DNA of 64,000 bases from Bromus sterilis (taxonomy: Eukaryota > Streptophyta > Magnoliopsida > Poales > Poaceae). The stretch spans positions 71,805,501-71,869,500 of the forward strand of contig OX465601.1 in assembly GCA_950022295.1 (NCBI GenBank), in the 5' to 3' direction. Every line of letters begins with the position of its first letter. Position 1 is the first letter of the stretch. Below the pieces are notes generated by a model that saw nothing but the letters and a program-made list of their open reading frames with translations, did no database searches and was not told the DNA's origin. The position numbers and the translations under genes are program-made. Positions 21,237 to 32,368 of the stretch are shown one piece after another.

Positions 21237-22608
21237 GAGCATCTTTTATAATCTTTAAGCCTAGCTAATGGCTTTAAAGAAGCGCTTTCGGGAGGCAGCC
21301 CGCAACGAATTTAGGATTTCCTTTTAGTTTTTCTTCTGTTTTTAGTGGTCTTGATAATTGTTACTACTGTAGCAACATCATTGTATCTTTACTTTTGAAG
21401 ATTTGTGCCATTTATAGCCTCATATGACAAGGGAAGTGAAAGTTGTGACATGCTCTCCAGAAAACAGATTCTGTCCTCGTGACGGGAAAAAACACAGAAA
21501 AATCCCAGTTCATCTTTTTGAGATGAAATTTTTACACAGAATGATCTATGCAATTACGGAACTTTCGTATGTTCTGAGTTTTTTTATTTGAGTTGCAGAA
21601 GTATCCCTAAAAAATTCTTTACTACTTGCTGCTCTGTTTTTCACAGATTCTGTCCTGTTTTGCCTTTTCTTCGTTTTGCAAACCTTAAGCTTGCTTTTTC
21701 TTTGCAAAAACTTTTTGGAAATATTGAGAAACAGTATATCTTCAAGAATATCCTTATTTACAGTAGAGGAAAAGTTATTTTATTATGGGTACTAACCTCG
21801 CTAATCAGATTATGATGAGTTATGTATGAAGGGAGCTTTCAAGTGTGCGAGGGAAGATGATGAAAGAAGATTCAGGAGGGTCAAACTCTCAAGCTTGGGG
21901 ATGCCCCCGTGCACCCCCAATAAATATTCAAGGAGACTCAAGCGTCTAAGCTTGGGATGCCCCCGTGCATCCCCTTCTCCATCAACAATTATCAGTTCGT
22001 CTTTCGTTCCACTATATTTTTATCACTTCATGCGTTATGTGCTATTCTTGGAGCGTCTCGCTCTTAGGTTTTGTTTTTAGTTTTTTTTAGATTTTCTTGC
22101 TGTTCATAAAAAGTTAGAGCCCAGCTTTTTTTTGTGGGAGAGAAACACGCTCCACTTCCAAAATTTAGAACACAACATAGGATTTTTCCTGCTTATCTTT
22201 GCTGTGTTTGTTCTTTATCTTTTTTCGTAGCTACTGTCATGTTTAGCTCTTAGTTTTCATGCTTATATTTTTAAAGAGCTTTTGTTTAGTTTTTTGCTGG
22301 AACTCTGTTGAGTTTTCATGTTTATCTTGTTTAGAGAGTTTGCCTGTTGCACTGAGTTTTGTGTCTTGACTTGGAGTAGGTAATTGAGGTTGCTATTCTT
22401 TTGTAGTAGTAACTTGCAATAGTTTTGAGGTATTGTTTTGATTAATGTTTGGAATTTTGGTGTCAAGAGCTTTAGCCTATTAGTGATAGATGTCGTATTT
22501 TGGGCAATCCCTGTTTATTTTCAAAACCTACAAAATTAGTTGAGAACTCTAGCTACTAGATGGATCACTACTCTTCTGAGGGGTCGAATATTAGAGAACA
22601 CTCACGTA
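21237..22608 (+). other. A1 interior, non-coding, behind the ORF
   Basis: T-rich sequence without a long ORF. It begins with GAAGCGCTTTCGGGAGGCAGCCCGCAA-type sequence shared with A5 (53530 onward) and contains two copies of the element's own purine-tract motif (21891 and 21948). Confidence 0.7.
21891..21959 (+). repeat. Two internal copies of the purine-tract motif, A1
   Basis: AAGCTTGGGGATG (21891-21903) and AAGCTTGGGATG (21948-21959), each followed by CCCCCGTGCA. The first is identical to the terminal tract at 24212-24224. Confidence 0.8.
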
Positions 22609-22986
22609 TCATGAGTCGAGGATGCGCAAGGATAACCAAACCCCCATACACTCCTCCTCGGGGTACTTGTCTCTTTGTGAAACCTCCTTATTAGATTGAG
22701 ATTTACCGATAATAAGTGCATGAGTTCTTCGGACTAATGTGAGTATTCGAAAGTTGACACTTCCACCTTCCCATATTTTGCTAGCCTCTCCTGTGTCGTG
22801 CATTGCTTTCTTCTCACTCTGAGAGTTGGCATCCACCTTCGCCGGTACATCCAAACCCTTGGCACGATACACTCTGTCATCATAAGCCTCCTTATATCCT
22901 TCCTCAAAACAGCCACCATACCTACCTATCAAGGCATTTCCATAGCCTTTCCGAGATACATTGCCATGCAACATCCATCTTCTCAT
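22609..22986 (-). other. Opposite-strand reading frame conserved in the A1/A5 family
   Basis: A 125-codon frame on the strand opposite to transcription, starting with ATG at 22986. It contains GYGNALIGRYGGCFEE, then AYDDRVYRAKGLDVPAK. The same peptide can be read, with frameshifts, from 46925 and from about 55230 on the minus strand. Antisense ORFs are known in other plant gypsy lineages. Whether this one is expressed cannot be seen from sequence. Confidence 0.45.
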
Positions 22987-23227
22987 GACTTGATCTTCAT
23001 GTCATACATACTACTTGCTTGATCGATGAGCCGCATGCTAGTTGGGCCTTGCCCTAATCATTGCTACATGACGCGGTAGTATCATTGCATATCCTGCTAC
23101 ACTAGCAGAGGCATACATTTGCATACATCATGATAGTTACATTTTCTTTATGATTTGAGTACTTTGTAAAGTGTGAAAGATCTTCTATACTTTTTGTATT
23201 ATATAGAGTGTTGCCCCTAAAGTGAGG

Positions 23228-23322
23228 AAAAGATCCCAAAGAGGACAAAATTAAAAGATCCCAAGGGGACAAATTAAAAGATCCCAAAGTGGACAAATTA
23301 AAAGATCCTAAAGAGGACAAAT
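23228..23322. repeat. Tandem repeat, about 24-bp unit, four copies, A1
   Basis: Units of the form AAAAGATCCCAAAGAGGACA. The equivalent sites in the other family members have two copies (47084-47129 and 55462-55509), so the array varies in copy number. Confidence 0.85.
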
Positions 23323-24211
23323 GAGAGTTAAATAGAAAGAGTCATTGAGGCCACCAAAAAATACAAAAAATAGAAAAAAGATAAATAAAAAGAAATAAAA
23401 AGAGAGAAGGGGGCACACTACTATTCTTTTTGAGAGATCCACACTCGTACTCCTTCTTATATCTTGTACTCCATAGAGATTATCATTCATTTATATAGCT
23501 ACGTGGGGACCTTCACACTATAGAACTTGGCTTGTATATTCCAATGATGAGCCTCCTCAAATGAGCTCTAGGTCTTCTTGAGCAAGCAAGTTGGATGCAC
23601 CCCCACTAGTTCCATTGGAGAGCTTTTAGCTCATATGTGCATCCGTTGCATGGAAATCCCTACTCCTCACATCATATCTATCATTTGGCTTTCTCTCGCC
23701 TATGATTGTCCTCATTGATGTGAGCCTTTCACACCCTTTTAGTCTTCCTCCTCCACCTTATTCTCTATTTTCCATCCTAAGTGTAAACTTTCTTGCTTAC
23801 GCTCATCCATTGCATGAGTGCTCAAAATGTCGAAAAGGAGTGGATCATTTTGACTTGTACCTAGCTAGTGGTCTGGGGATGAGTCAAGATAATATTACAA
23901 AGAAGACCAAGTGTGAAACTTTAGTAGATTGAGTTCTCAACATAAAAATACTTTTTCTCGTATATCCCTATCCCCTTTCTTGCACACAAACACCATTTGG
24001 AGACATTCGAGTCACGGACAGTGAGAGCTCTTGCACCTTTATGTTCTTATGTTGCTTGTCTCAATACTAGATATAGACTCTTTCCTGTTATGACTTGAAT
24101 TGAATTGCATACTTCGATTGCTTTACTTACAAAGTTCTTATATGGTTGTTAGCATGTCACCACAGAAATTATGCTTGTTATCATTTACCTACTCGACGAC
24201 GAGCAGGAATT
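23323..24211 (+). other. A1 3' interior, non-coding
   Basis: An A-rich tract (23355-23410) and then moderately conserved non-coding sequence that aligns with 47135-47998 and 55515-56381. It ends with CTCGACGACGAGCAGGAATT just before the purine tract. No supported gene. Confidence 0.7.
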
Positions 24212-24224
24212 AAGCTTGGGGATG
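24212..24224 (+). other. A1 terminal polypurine tract
   Basis: AAGCTTGGGGATG one base before the 3' LTR, the priming site for plus-strand synthesis. Confidence 0.75.
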
Positions 24225-24225
24225 T

Positions 24226-25897
24226 TGATACGTCCAAAATGTATTTATAATTTATGCTTGCTCCATGCCTCTTTTGTGTGATATTGCTATGATATTGATG
24301 AACTTCCATACACTTTTGATCATATTTGTACTAACCTATTAACTCAGTGCACCCTAGTGCCAGTTCCTGTTTTCTGCTGTTTTTCTATTTCAGGTTTACC
24401 CCTTATTAAAAATACCAGAAAGATTCCGGGAAAAATATAGGAAAAATCAGCGTACCGGAAGCTTCGCGAAGAGCCCGAGAGGGGCCAGAGGGGAGCCGAG
24501 GGGGCCCAGGCGGTCAGTGGGTGTGGACCCACCCCTAGCCGTGCCAGGGGGCGCCTGGAGCCCCTGGCCCACCTCTGGCTGCCCCCTTTCGCCTATTTAT
24601 TCCCCGTGACGAGAAACCCTCGGGGACGGAACCCTTTTTCGCGATCTCTCCTCTGTTCCGCCGCCGCCGCGCTTCCAAGATCGGGAGCACCAGAAGACCT
24701 CTTCCCGGCACCCTGTCGAAGGGAGGAATCAACTTCGGGAGCTTCTCCACCACCATGGATGCTTCCCGGATGAACCGTGAGTAGTCCACCTTGGACCATG
24801 GGTCTATGAATAGTAGCTATGTGATGTTCTCCTCCCCTCTTTGTTCTTCATGGATTAGACCTCGTGAGCTGCCCTACATGATCGAGGCACATATGTAATC
24901 TTTCTGCTGTTGCTATGCTGAGTTTGCTGGGATCCGATGGATTATGAGATTATGTTCAGATTGTGATTGAGTTATATATTTGATTCTCCTCTTTTATATT
25001 TATGTTCTTGAGTAATTCTTGCATGTTCTCCGTTGCCGTTTATTGCTTTGGCCAAGTAGTAGGTAGTGACTCCAAGAGGGAGCGTTATGCATGATTGTGG
25101 GTTCATGCCCCCCGATGACTAGCTTGAGTGACAGAAACATGAGTCTAGGGGATGTGATGTTTCCACAAGGGGGAAAACAACGGTGCTTGTACTTGCGGGT
25201 GCAAGGATTGTTTACTTTACGCAAAGTTCTTTAATGCAGTTGTCTGTTGCTTTGAGTTTACACTTTGGGTGGGATTCGCAACTTAATACCAGCGAGATGT
25301 TCTAGATAGATATCTCAAGGTGGATGATTAGTGGGTAGATGCTGATGGATTTTGGTCTACTTGTCTTGGCGTACCACCCATGCTTTTGAGCCTCTTCCTT
25401 TCTGTTTCGCATAATTAGCGTTGGTTTGCGCACATAATCCTGTCAATTGCCCAGCTGTGATTTGTTTACCTCGCATGGCTATTTTATCGTCTTTTGGGAG
25501 AGAGACATCACTAGTGAACATCATAGGACCCCGGTCCATATTACCACAACTGTTTACACTATCTATTTACTTTCAGTATTTACTTTTCCGTTGCTATTAC
25601 TATCTCTCATTATTATCCCGTGCATTTTATCCTTTGTAAACAACAAGGCGGAGGAATTGACAACTCCTCTGTACTCGTTGGGAGCAAAGCTATCTGTGTG
25701 TGTGCAGGTCCAGGAGAAGCAAGTGATTATCTTCAAACGGCGCCTCACTTGCCGAACCACCTACTTGTCGACCTTGGAGTCCTACAGGAGACAATCTTAA
25801 AACCTCGGTATCTTCACCGAGGGAAACTTGTCCTTACACTACATCTCACCTTCCACTTGGGGTAACCAACGAGGACGAGAAGTTATCTCGTGTATCA
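24226..25897 (+). repeat. A1 3' LTR (1672 bp)
   Basis: Matches 18181-19856 with scattered differences and small indels, for example in the GC-rich part near 24500. The micro-ORF MDASRMNRE with TAG stop is at 24755-24784. Donor-like GT is at 24777 and the acceptor-like CAG ends at 25707. Confidence 0.85.
24755..24784 (+). other. Conserved micro-ORF, A1 3' LTR
   Basis: Ten codons including the stop, in context CACCATGG, encoding MDASRMNRE. The stop codon overlaps a GTGAGTAG donor-like sequence. Confidence 0.5.
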
Positions 25898-26226
25898 TGT
25901 GTTGATCTAATACAACACGTATATTAAACGAGTCTAGCGTGCCGTGTTGGCCGGGCCAGCCAAACTCGTTTAAGGCTTAGCGTGCCTATCCATGTCGAGC
26001 GACTCGTTGTTCAGGTCCGCTTTGGCGACATCTTCAACACCAGTCGTATATAAAAAATGTTGAATATAAAATTTAAGATATGAAAAGGTTGTTTTTAAAG
26101 CATAAAATGTGTTCGTCTCCATCTTCAACATCACTTGCACTATATTTTTTGTCCACAATGTGTATACATATTACAATAATTAAGTATCAAACTCATCTAA
26201 ATTTGGATCCAAATTCATCAATGTAC
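25898..26226. other. Unassigned sequence with a 10-bp inverted repeat
   Basis: About 330 bp between A1 and the copia LTR. TTAAACGAGT (25924-25933) and ACTCGTTTAA (25974-25983) form a perfect inverted repeat, with TTGGC/GCCAA nested between them. The rest is AT-rich. I recognise no gene or element here. Confidence 0.5.
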
Positions 26227-27991
26227 TGTTGGGAATGTGCCCCAGAGGCAAATAAAATATGTTTATTAGCATATTCCATAAGTTCATAATACGTTTTATA
26301 CTGTGCTATAACTGTATTAAGCGGAAACATTAATACACATGTGGTATAAAACAACCAGGTCCTTAGTTAACTCTAGTATACTAGTCCATTGGACAATTGA
26401 TGATCAAGGTTTCCTGATCATGAGCAATTAAGTTGTTGACAATGGAGTCGTATCATTGGGAGAATGGTATGATGGACACCCACCCACCAGAAGTGTTCCA
26501 ATGTGATCGACTCACATAAGTTCAACATTGCGATAACTACAACATAGTGACCAGATCCTTTGACCGTAATGATCATACATAATTACTATCTATGAGGATG
26601 CTTTGATTTGTAACCCACCGGCTGGCTGAAATATGATGTCCATAAAGGTGCACTTTGGGTATTACGAATAGATACATTAATGAGTATGCAAATAGATCAA
26701 ATCGGGATTTGTCCATCCGAGTGACGGATAGGTACTCTGGGCCCACTCGGTGATATTACATCATAAAGATTGCAATCATGTGACTAGGTCACGGGGTTTG
26801 TAATATCACGGGAACGAGTAAGCATGTTTGTCCGTAACGAGGATGAACTAGGTATACTGGATACCGGCGATCAAACCTTGGACAAGCAAAGTACCATAGG
26901 ACAAAGGGATAATGCTCAATGTTAAACGGATCCAACAAAGATGAAGTTTCATTCGATGGAAGCGCAGGGACCATCTAGGATTGTAACCAGGTATGATTGA
27001 TGGTCATTGATCAAGAGAGTATCTTGATCATGTCTGTTGTTTCCCGGACCGTAGGGTGTCACACTTAAGGGTATTCGACGCATTAAGGATAGATTCGGGA
27101 TCACTGGAGAAATAAGAGAGAACACCGGAATTGTTTCCGGTGGAGGCCAGAATTATTCTGGGAATTTTGAAAGGTTCAAAATGTTGTTTAATAATGTTTA
27201 AATATGTTTTATTATTTAATTATCTGAATTAAATATTAAAATATAATTAATAAAGGAAGAAAAGGCATATGGGCCTAAAGAGGCCCATTAGGGGAGGAGG
27301 GAGCCTCCCCCCTTGGCCCATGGCGCCAAGGGAGGGGCATGTGCCCCTCCTAGGCGCATTTTCCCCCCTTCCATTTGGTTTAGTACCACATGGGAAGTTG
27401 AGGGAGGTGTGCCCCCTCCTTGGCCTATATAAGGAGGGGTAGGGTGCCCTTTTTCTTTCATCCAATTTTGAGACAAGTTCTCATCTCTCTCTCCCTCTTT
27501 CTCCCTCCTATGAGCGGACTTGCCTTGTTTGGAGTCTGCATTGGGTTGGAGATTTCTCCACGATATTCACGCCGTCGTGCTGATGGAATCGGGATCCGAA
27601 CCCATCTTCTTCCCGCTGCTCTTCTGGTTCGGAGCCCGGAGGGACGTCGGGTACATCGTATGTGTGTAATCCCGCGAGATGCTACACTTGTGGTGCTACT
27701 TCATCGTCGTGGGCGTATCGCGAGGTCTTCACCGACAACATTCCGACAGGGATGCAATCCCGTCATCGGTCTCAAGGACCGGGTGGCTACTAGAGTCATC
27801 GTGGAGCTGCGCGGCATCGGGGATTGCCGGTACGACTACGCCAACCACGTTCACGCGGGAACGTTTCCCGCTTAACGGACTACATACTGGTATGTGATAT
27901 ATTTCCATCCGTTATTGCATCGCCATAGCATAGGTCTTGGGATTGGGTATCGTAGGTTATAAAAAATTTGTGTTTTCTACCCCGAACCCCA
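26227..27991 (+). repeat. Copia 5' LTR (about 1765 bp)
   Basis: TGTTGGGAATG to CGAACCCCA, a length usual for BARE/Angela LTRs. A TATA box is at 27426. The matching right copy starts at 34425. Confidence 0.75.
27426..27432 (+). promoter_or_regulatory. TATA box of the copia LTR
   Basis: TATATAA in the context GGCCTATATAAGGAGGGG, at the expected place about two thirds into the LTR. Confidence 0.65.
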
Positions 27992-27995
27992 ATAG

Positions 27996-28008
27996 TGGTA
28001 TCATGAGC
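27996..28008 (+). other. Copia primer binding site, mutated
   Basis: TGGTATCATGAGC resembles the initiator-Met site TGGTATCAGAGC with one extra T. Confidence 0.65.
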
Positions 28009-30480
28009 AAGGCTATGCGTAGATGTATTGTACGGATAGAACACATCTAGTATGTGACATCAATTATCAAATTGTTACCCTCCCACCTATACTCATTTAT
28101 CATTGCGGCAATTTCCTGATGAAGCGGCCCCGACCGACCTTACGCGTTTACGCGAGACTGGTTCCACGCTTGACATATGGCTTGTACCATATAAGTGCCT
28201 TTGGGGTGTCTGTCTCTCTAACATTAGCTTTGTGAAGACGTTTTAAAATGGAGGGCCCGACAGGGTGTAATAGAGACAATTGTTGAGTTGTTGTGGTTGT
28301 ATGTTCGTAGGCATAGAAACGGTTCTATTTTGAAAGCCCTAGCAGCCACGTAAAACTTGCAAAAGATAAAGTAGAGGCGTCTAAACTTCAATTTGCAGGG
28401 GGGCATCATAGGTAGTATGATTTATATTGTTGCATCCTACCTAATATACTAGATATATGACGGTAGCATTATAGGATGATCCCTCACTAAAACCAACATA
28501 GTGTCCTTACCCTAGTGAGCACCATTTGAAAAGTTCTTCATTATGGAGGCATCATGTGTCACACGGATGTCAAACATTTTTACGTTCACAAGAGATGGGT
28601 GTAGCAAGCCTGGCATATGTATATGATATGGCCTTGCATGACACAGCAGCAAATCACATAGGGTGTGGTGGAGAGCCTGGCATATGTATATGATATGGCC
28701 ACGGGACACAAGAGACTAAAAGGTCGAGCATGAGTCACATAGATGATTTGATTGGCATGATGGCCTACCTTGGACAACATACTGATGGTCGTGACGATCG
28801 GGGGAGGTATGGTGTTAAAGGATCGTGTAATCACTTAGAATAAACTACGAGGGATGTTTGTCGGAGTAGGAGTTCCAGAATTGTTTTAAAACATGAACTC
28901 CATATTATGAACTTAATCTTCATTTCTTAGCAAATATCATTGTAGATAATGTCATACCCAAATATTTAAAACTATGGCTCTTCTAGTGTGATGTAGAACT
29001 TAAGGAAAATGGGTCTTACTTCATTGATTGTTACCAACACCGTTAGAGACATACTCGTTAGTAATGACTTACTAAACGTAATGCGAGAACTTCTAGGAGA
29101 TACACCTGATAACTCCGTAATTAAGGAAGATGATGATGAGTATCGTACTCACCGTCACTGAGAAATTCACATGGAAAATGTATAATATACATGAACACCT
29201 TGTGTATAACTTGGACTACTGGATGACTGGTTACTTTGCGATAACTGGGAAGTGGCACTCTCTTCCTCCCAAATATAAAGACCATGTCTAGACCATGTCA
29301 TGAAGGAGAATCGTTTACCTGTCATGAGGTCATGGTTAAAGTTGTGAACTTTAAAGGTAGAACCAATGCAGGAATAGTCATTGACGGAGAAAGTATATTT
29401 AATATACGAGTTATAAATGTCTTTCCCCACAAAACACTAATTGCGGTTAATTAAGTATTTGATGCTTGAACTTACTGCTTGAGAGTGGCTTGGAAGGGAT
29501 GAGGTGACCATGTGTGCTGACGATGATCAAGATAGTTTATGGTCGACAACACTCTCCCTCTACATCTATCATTTGATTAATTATATGAATACATTTATGA
29601 TCATTTTAATGTGAACATTATTAGTGTGTCTTGCATCTCGCGAAGACAATTATTCATATTAGTGAGAAACAAGTCAGTTGTTCTCCTTTTATGAATGATA
29701 TCTTGTATGGTCAAATTACGGTTATGAATGAGTTATTCTTATATTGATGATAGCAGTTTGATCATTCATAAGAAATATTGTAATGCCAATAATTATCCAA
29801 ACTTGATAATGCCACTACCGTTTAAGTCATGAATGGTATGATGGAGTTTTGAGATACTTGATCTCTTGACACATGCAAACCATGCCCTTTTTAGGTGAGA
29901 TGACTAAAACCTCGCGTTCTGGTAAAACAGAGTGTGTACTGATTGTTGAATATCATACATAGTGATGTATCGTATTTCAACATGTAGTGAATTTCATTAT
30001 TTTGTGAACTTCATGTGTGGACTTAGATGAATATGTGTATTCACTAATGAAACATGAGTCTGAAATATTTTGATCTGATCAAAGGGATTTTAGAATGAAG
30101 ACGGGTATTAAATTAACAAGAAAAACAAGTCTCTACGATCTGATCAAAGTGACAAATGTTTTGAGTTAGCCTTGGGCATACGGACTTGTGTGAGAGTTGT
30201 TCCACAAATTACAATGCTTGGAACACTTCAATATTGTTGATGTGCCTGAACATTGTAATCATACTCTATTGAATAGTGTATGGTCGAAGTTATCTCTTAC
30301 CAAGTTGTGTTATTATTTTTTAGAGTTATTAATTTGATATGCAAACACTCACTTCAGTATAGAGAACCATCTCAGTTCGTGGAAACCAACACTATATATG
30401 TTATGGTGTGTCAGGGTTTCTAGGAAGCTTGATTTATATGATAAATTATCTTTGTAGTGTATCCTTAGACAACTATGGAT
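28009..30480 (+). other. Copia leader and unreadable gag region
   Basis: The leader shares GAGACTGGTTCCAC, GGTGTCTGTCTCTC and AGCAGCCACGTAAAAC with Angela/BARE leaders. CTGGCATATGTATATGATATGGCC occurs twice (28607 and 28676) as a local direct repeat. Beyond about 28850 the sequence is AT-rich, with stops in all frames. I cannot recover gag with confidence. Confidence 0.5.
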
Positions 30481-32368
30481 GCATCATCCACAACTAGAAC
30501 CAAAAGGATCAAAACTTTTATTGCTAAGTTTGGTGTTTGTCAAGAATTGTTCTTGATAAATGTGGTAATGGAAGAATAGTGAAAGTTCAACCAAGGTAGT
30601 TGACATTGCCTCCAGATGTCAGAGTAACGCAACAGAATATGGTCCGGAAGAAAAGCTCTACCATTAGAGGAGAAACTGATGATGATCATCATGATGTTTC
30701 CGTTAAAGCTTTTACTAAACAAAGTAGGATTCAAGAATACATATTTGACTTTGTCCAAAATAATATTCATGATTCACTTGTCGTGTTAATGAAACAAGAC
30801 ATACCTATGAACTACAAAGAAGCGATGGTGGACCTAAGTACGAGATATGACTATGAGTCATGAAATCCCATATTGAATCACATTTAAGATTACTTGAATC
30901 TTATCGAGTAATGAGTTTACTTGATATTCTCAATAACTTCAAAGTTATAAGGAATAAATGTGAACATCAAAGAAGACAACAAGATTGATTTGTCATAAAG
31001 TATGTTTCTGACAAATTCAAAAGGTTGACTACAATAAGTAGAGATGCTTGAGTCAATGGGATATTCACTATGATTGATCCAAATTGTTATCAATACCGTG
31101 ACTTCCTCAAATCCTGCGTTCGAAGAAGTGTTGTAATTGGTACAACAAGAAGGTTTTGAAAAAACATATGGATACTAGTGTCTCGTAATCTGAATTCTCA
31201 ATTTGATGGATGATCAAAGTGATTTTGGACTTAGCCAAAATACTTAGAAACATGCATTCACATGAAACTAAGTGGGAGCTGAATAGTTTCCTAAACTTAA
31301 TATGTGGACGACATATTTTGAGTGGGAGCTATGGGAGTATTACCCTAGTCTTATATGTGTCTGACATATTTGAGTAGGAGCTATGTGGATGTTATCCTTA
31401 CCTTATATGTAACAGACATATTTGAGTGGGAGCTATGTGAGTGTTATCCTGAACTTAATATGTGCATGACATATGTGAGTGGGAGCATGACAAATTCTCA
31501 TATATGGATAACATATTAAGAATTGTGTAGTTGGTATTAATGATTATTTGAATCTTTCATAAATGAAGATGAACAAGTATTAAACATTGAAAATCTATTA
31601 AGATAGATTAATGTGTTTAATAAACATTGAGTCGGAATACTTTCCTGGATAAGATTCTGAAGGAGTTCAGAATGGGACAAGTCAAGAAGTAGTTCTTACT
31701 TGTATATCCAAGAGAAGTATTAAGTTGATCTCAGTACAAGAACAATGGTTAAATAAAGGAAAGAAATGGATGTGCTACATCCTCTATGCCTCTGTCATAG
31801 GTTCTTTCATATAAAACCAGAGTTATGTACTCGACGTAATGTAACCCAAGTTCTTAGCAAGAAGAACATGTTGTGATATGATTTATGAGTAAATCATTGA
31901 ACAAAGAGTTAAGTTTATCCTTCAGTGTTTGGAGAGAACTGAGGATACATCTCTGATTTGTAAAGGATAGTAGACTTGACCATAAATGTTATCCTGGTTC
32001 AAGTTGTGACACTAACCTAGAAAATTAAGATATCATACTAATGAATGCCTGAGTTGAAAGAAACATGCTTAGACATCAAAGTTGCATACAATGCACCAAG
32101 GATTAAATCTACCTTGATGTGGCTGCTTTAGAAGTGGCTGGAGTTATATTTTGGCTTAAGAAGTTCGACTTCTGACTGAGTGAGTTTCAGTGTGCATGAC
32201 TATGGGAAAGTCCTCGTGACCCACCGGATGTCATTGCTGAAACACAACAAATGAAGTCTCACTCTACCGCCAGATATATACACATCATCATTATAATGGA
32301 TAATGAAGGAGTGTCAAACTAGGTGACATTAATGATTTGCAAATGGAATACATATCTGAATGGTACCC
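30481..32368 (+). pseudogene. Copia pol remnants (RT, RNase H), heavily decayed
   Basis: Short plus-strand stretches resemble copia pol. An 87-codon frame (30600-30863) ends with MNYKEAM, a landmark just before the RT domain. YVDDI is encoded at 31301-31315, followed by tandem copies. After that come SMKD-like and RNase H-like scraps (near 32240, CSTTEAEY-type). Stops and frameshifts are dense. RT and RNase H would copy the element RNA, but nothing functional remains. The assignment rests on order and short motifs. Confidence 0.5.
31271..31515 (+). repeat. Tandem repeat, about 52-bp unit, spanning the copia RT active-site codons
   Basis: Units begin AGTGGGAGCT (31271, 31321, about 31373, 31425, 31478). 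Each contains a variant of TATGTGGACGACATA, at 31301, 31354, 31406, 31459 and 31501. These read YVDDI, YVSDI, YVTDI, YVHDI and YMDNI in their local frames. Confidence 0.75.

Larger units (their letters stand above)
18181..25897 (+). mobile_element. A1: non-autonomous Athila-like LTR retrotransposon
   Basis: LTRs at 18181-19856 and 24226-25897 flank a 4.4-kb interior without pol. The interior has a decayed Asp-type primer site, one long ORF of unknown function, two purine-tract-like motifs, a variable tandem repeat, an opposite-strand reading frame and a terminal purine tract. The flanks are GGTGT on the left and TGTGT on the right, a one-mismatch target duplication. The gag sequence on the left does not resume on the right, so a later deletion or exchange between elements is possible. 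It is the same family as A5 (50558-58032) and the half element at 46531-49647. Confidence 0.8.

Noticed and set aside
18181..25897. A1 as a perfect single insertion with exact target duplication
   Set aside because: The flanks GGTGT and TGTGT differ at one base and the interrupted gag does not continue on the right.
27420..27875. 151-codon plus frame in the copia LTR
   Set aside because: Lies just downstream of the TATA box in the leader part of the LTR; composition and lack of motifs suggest chance.
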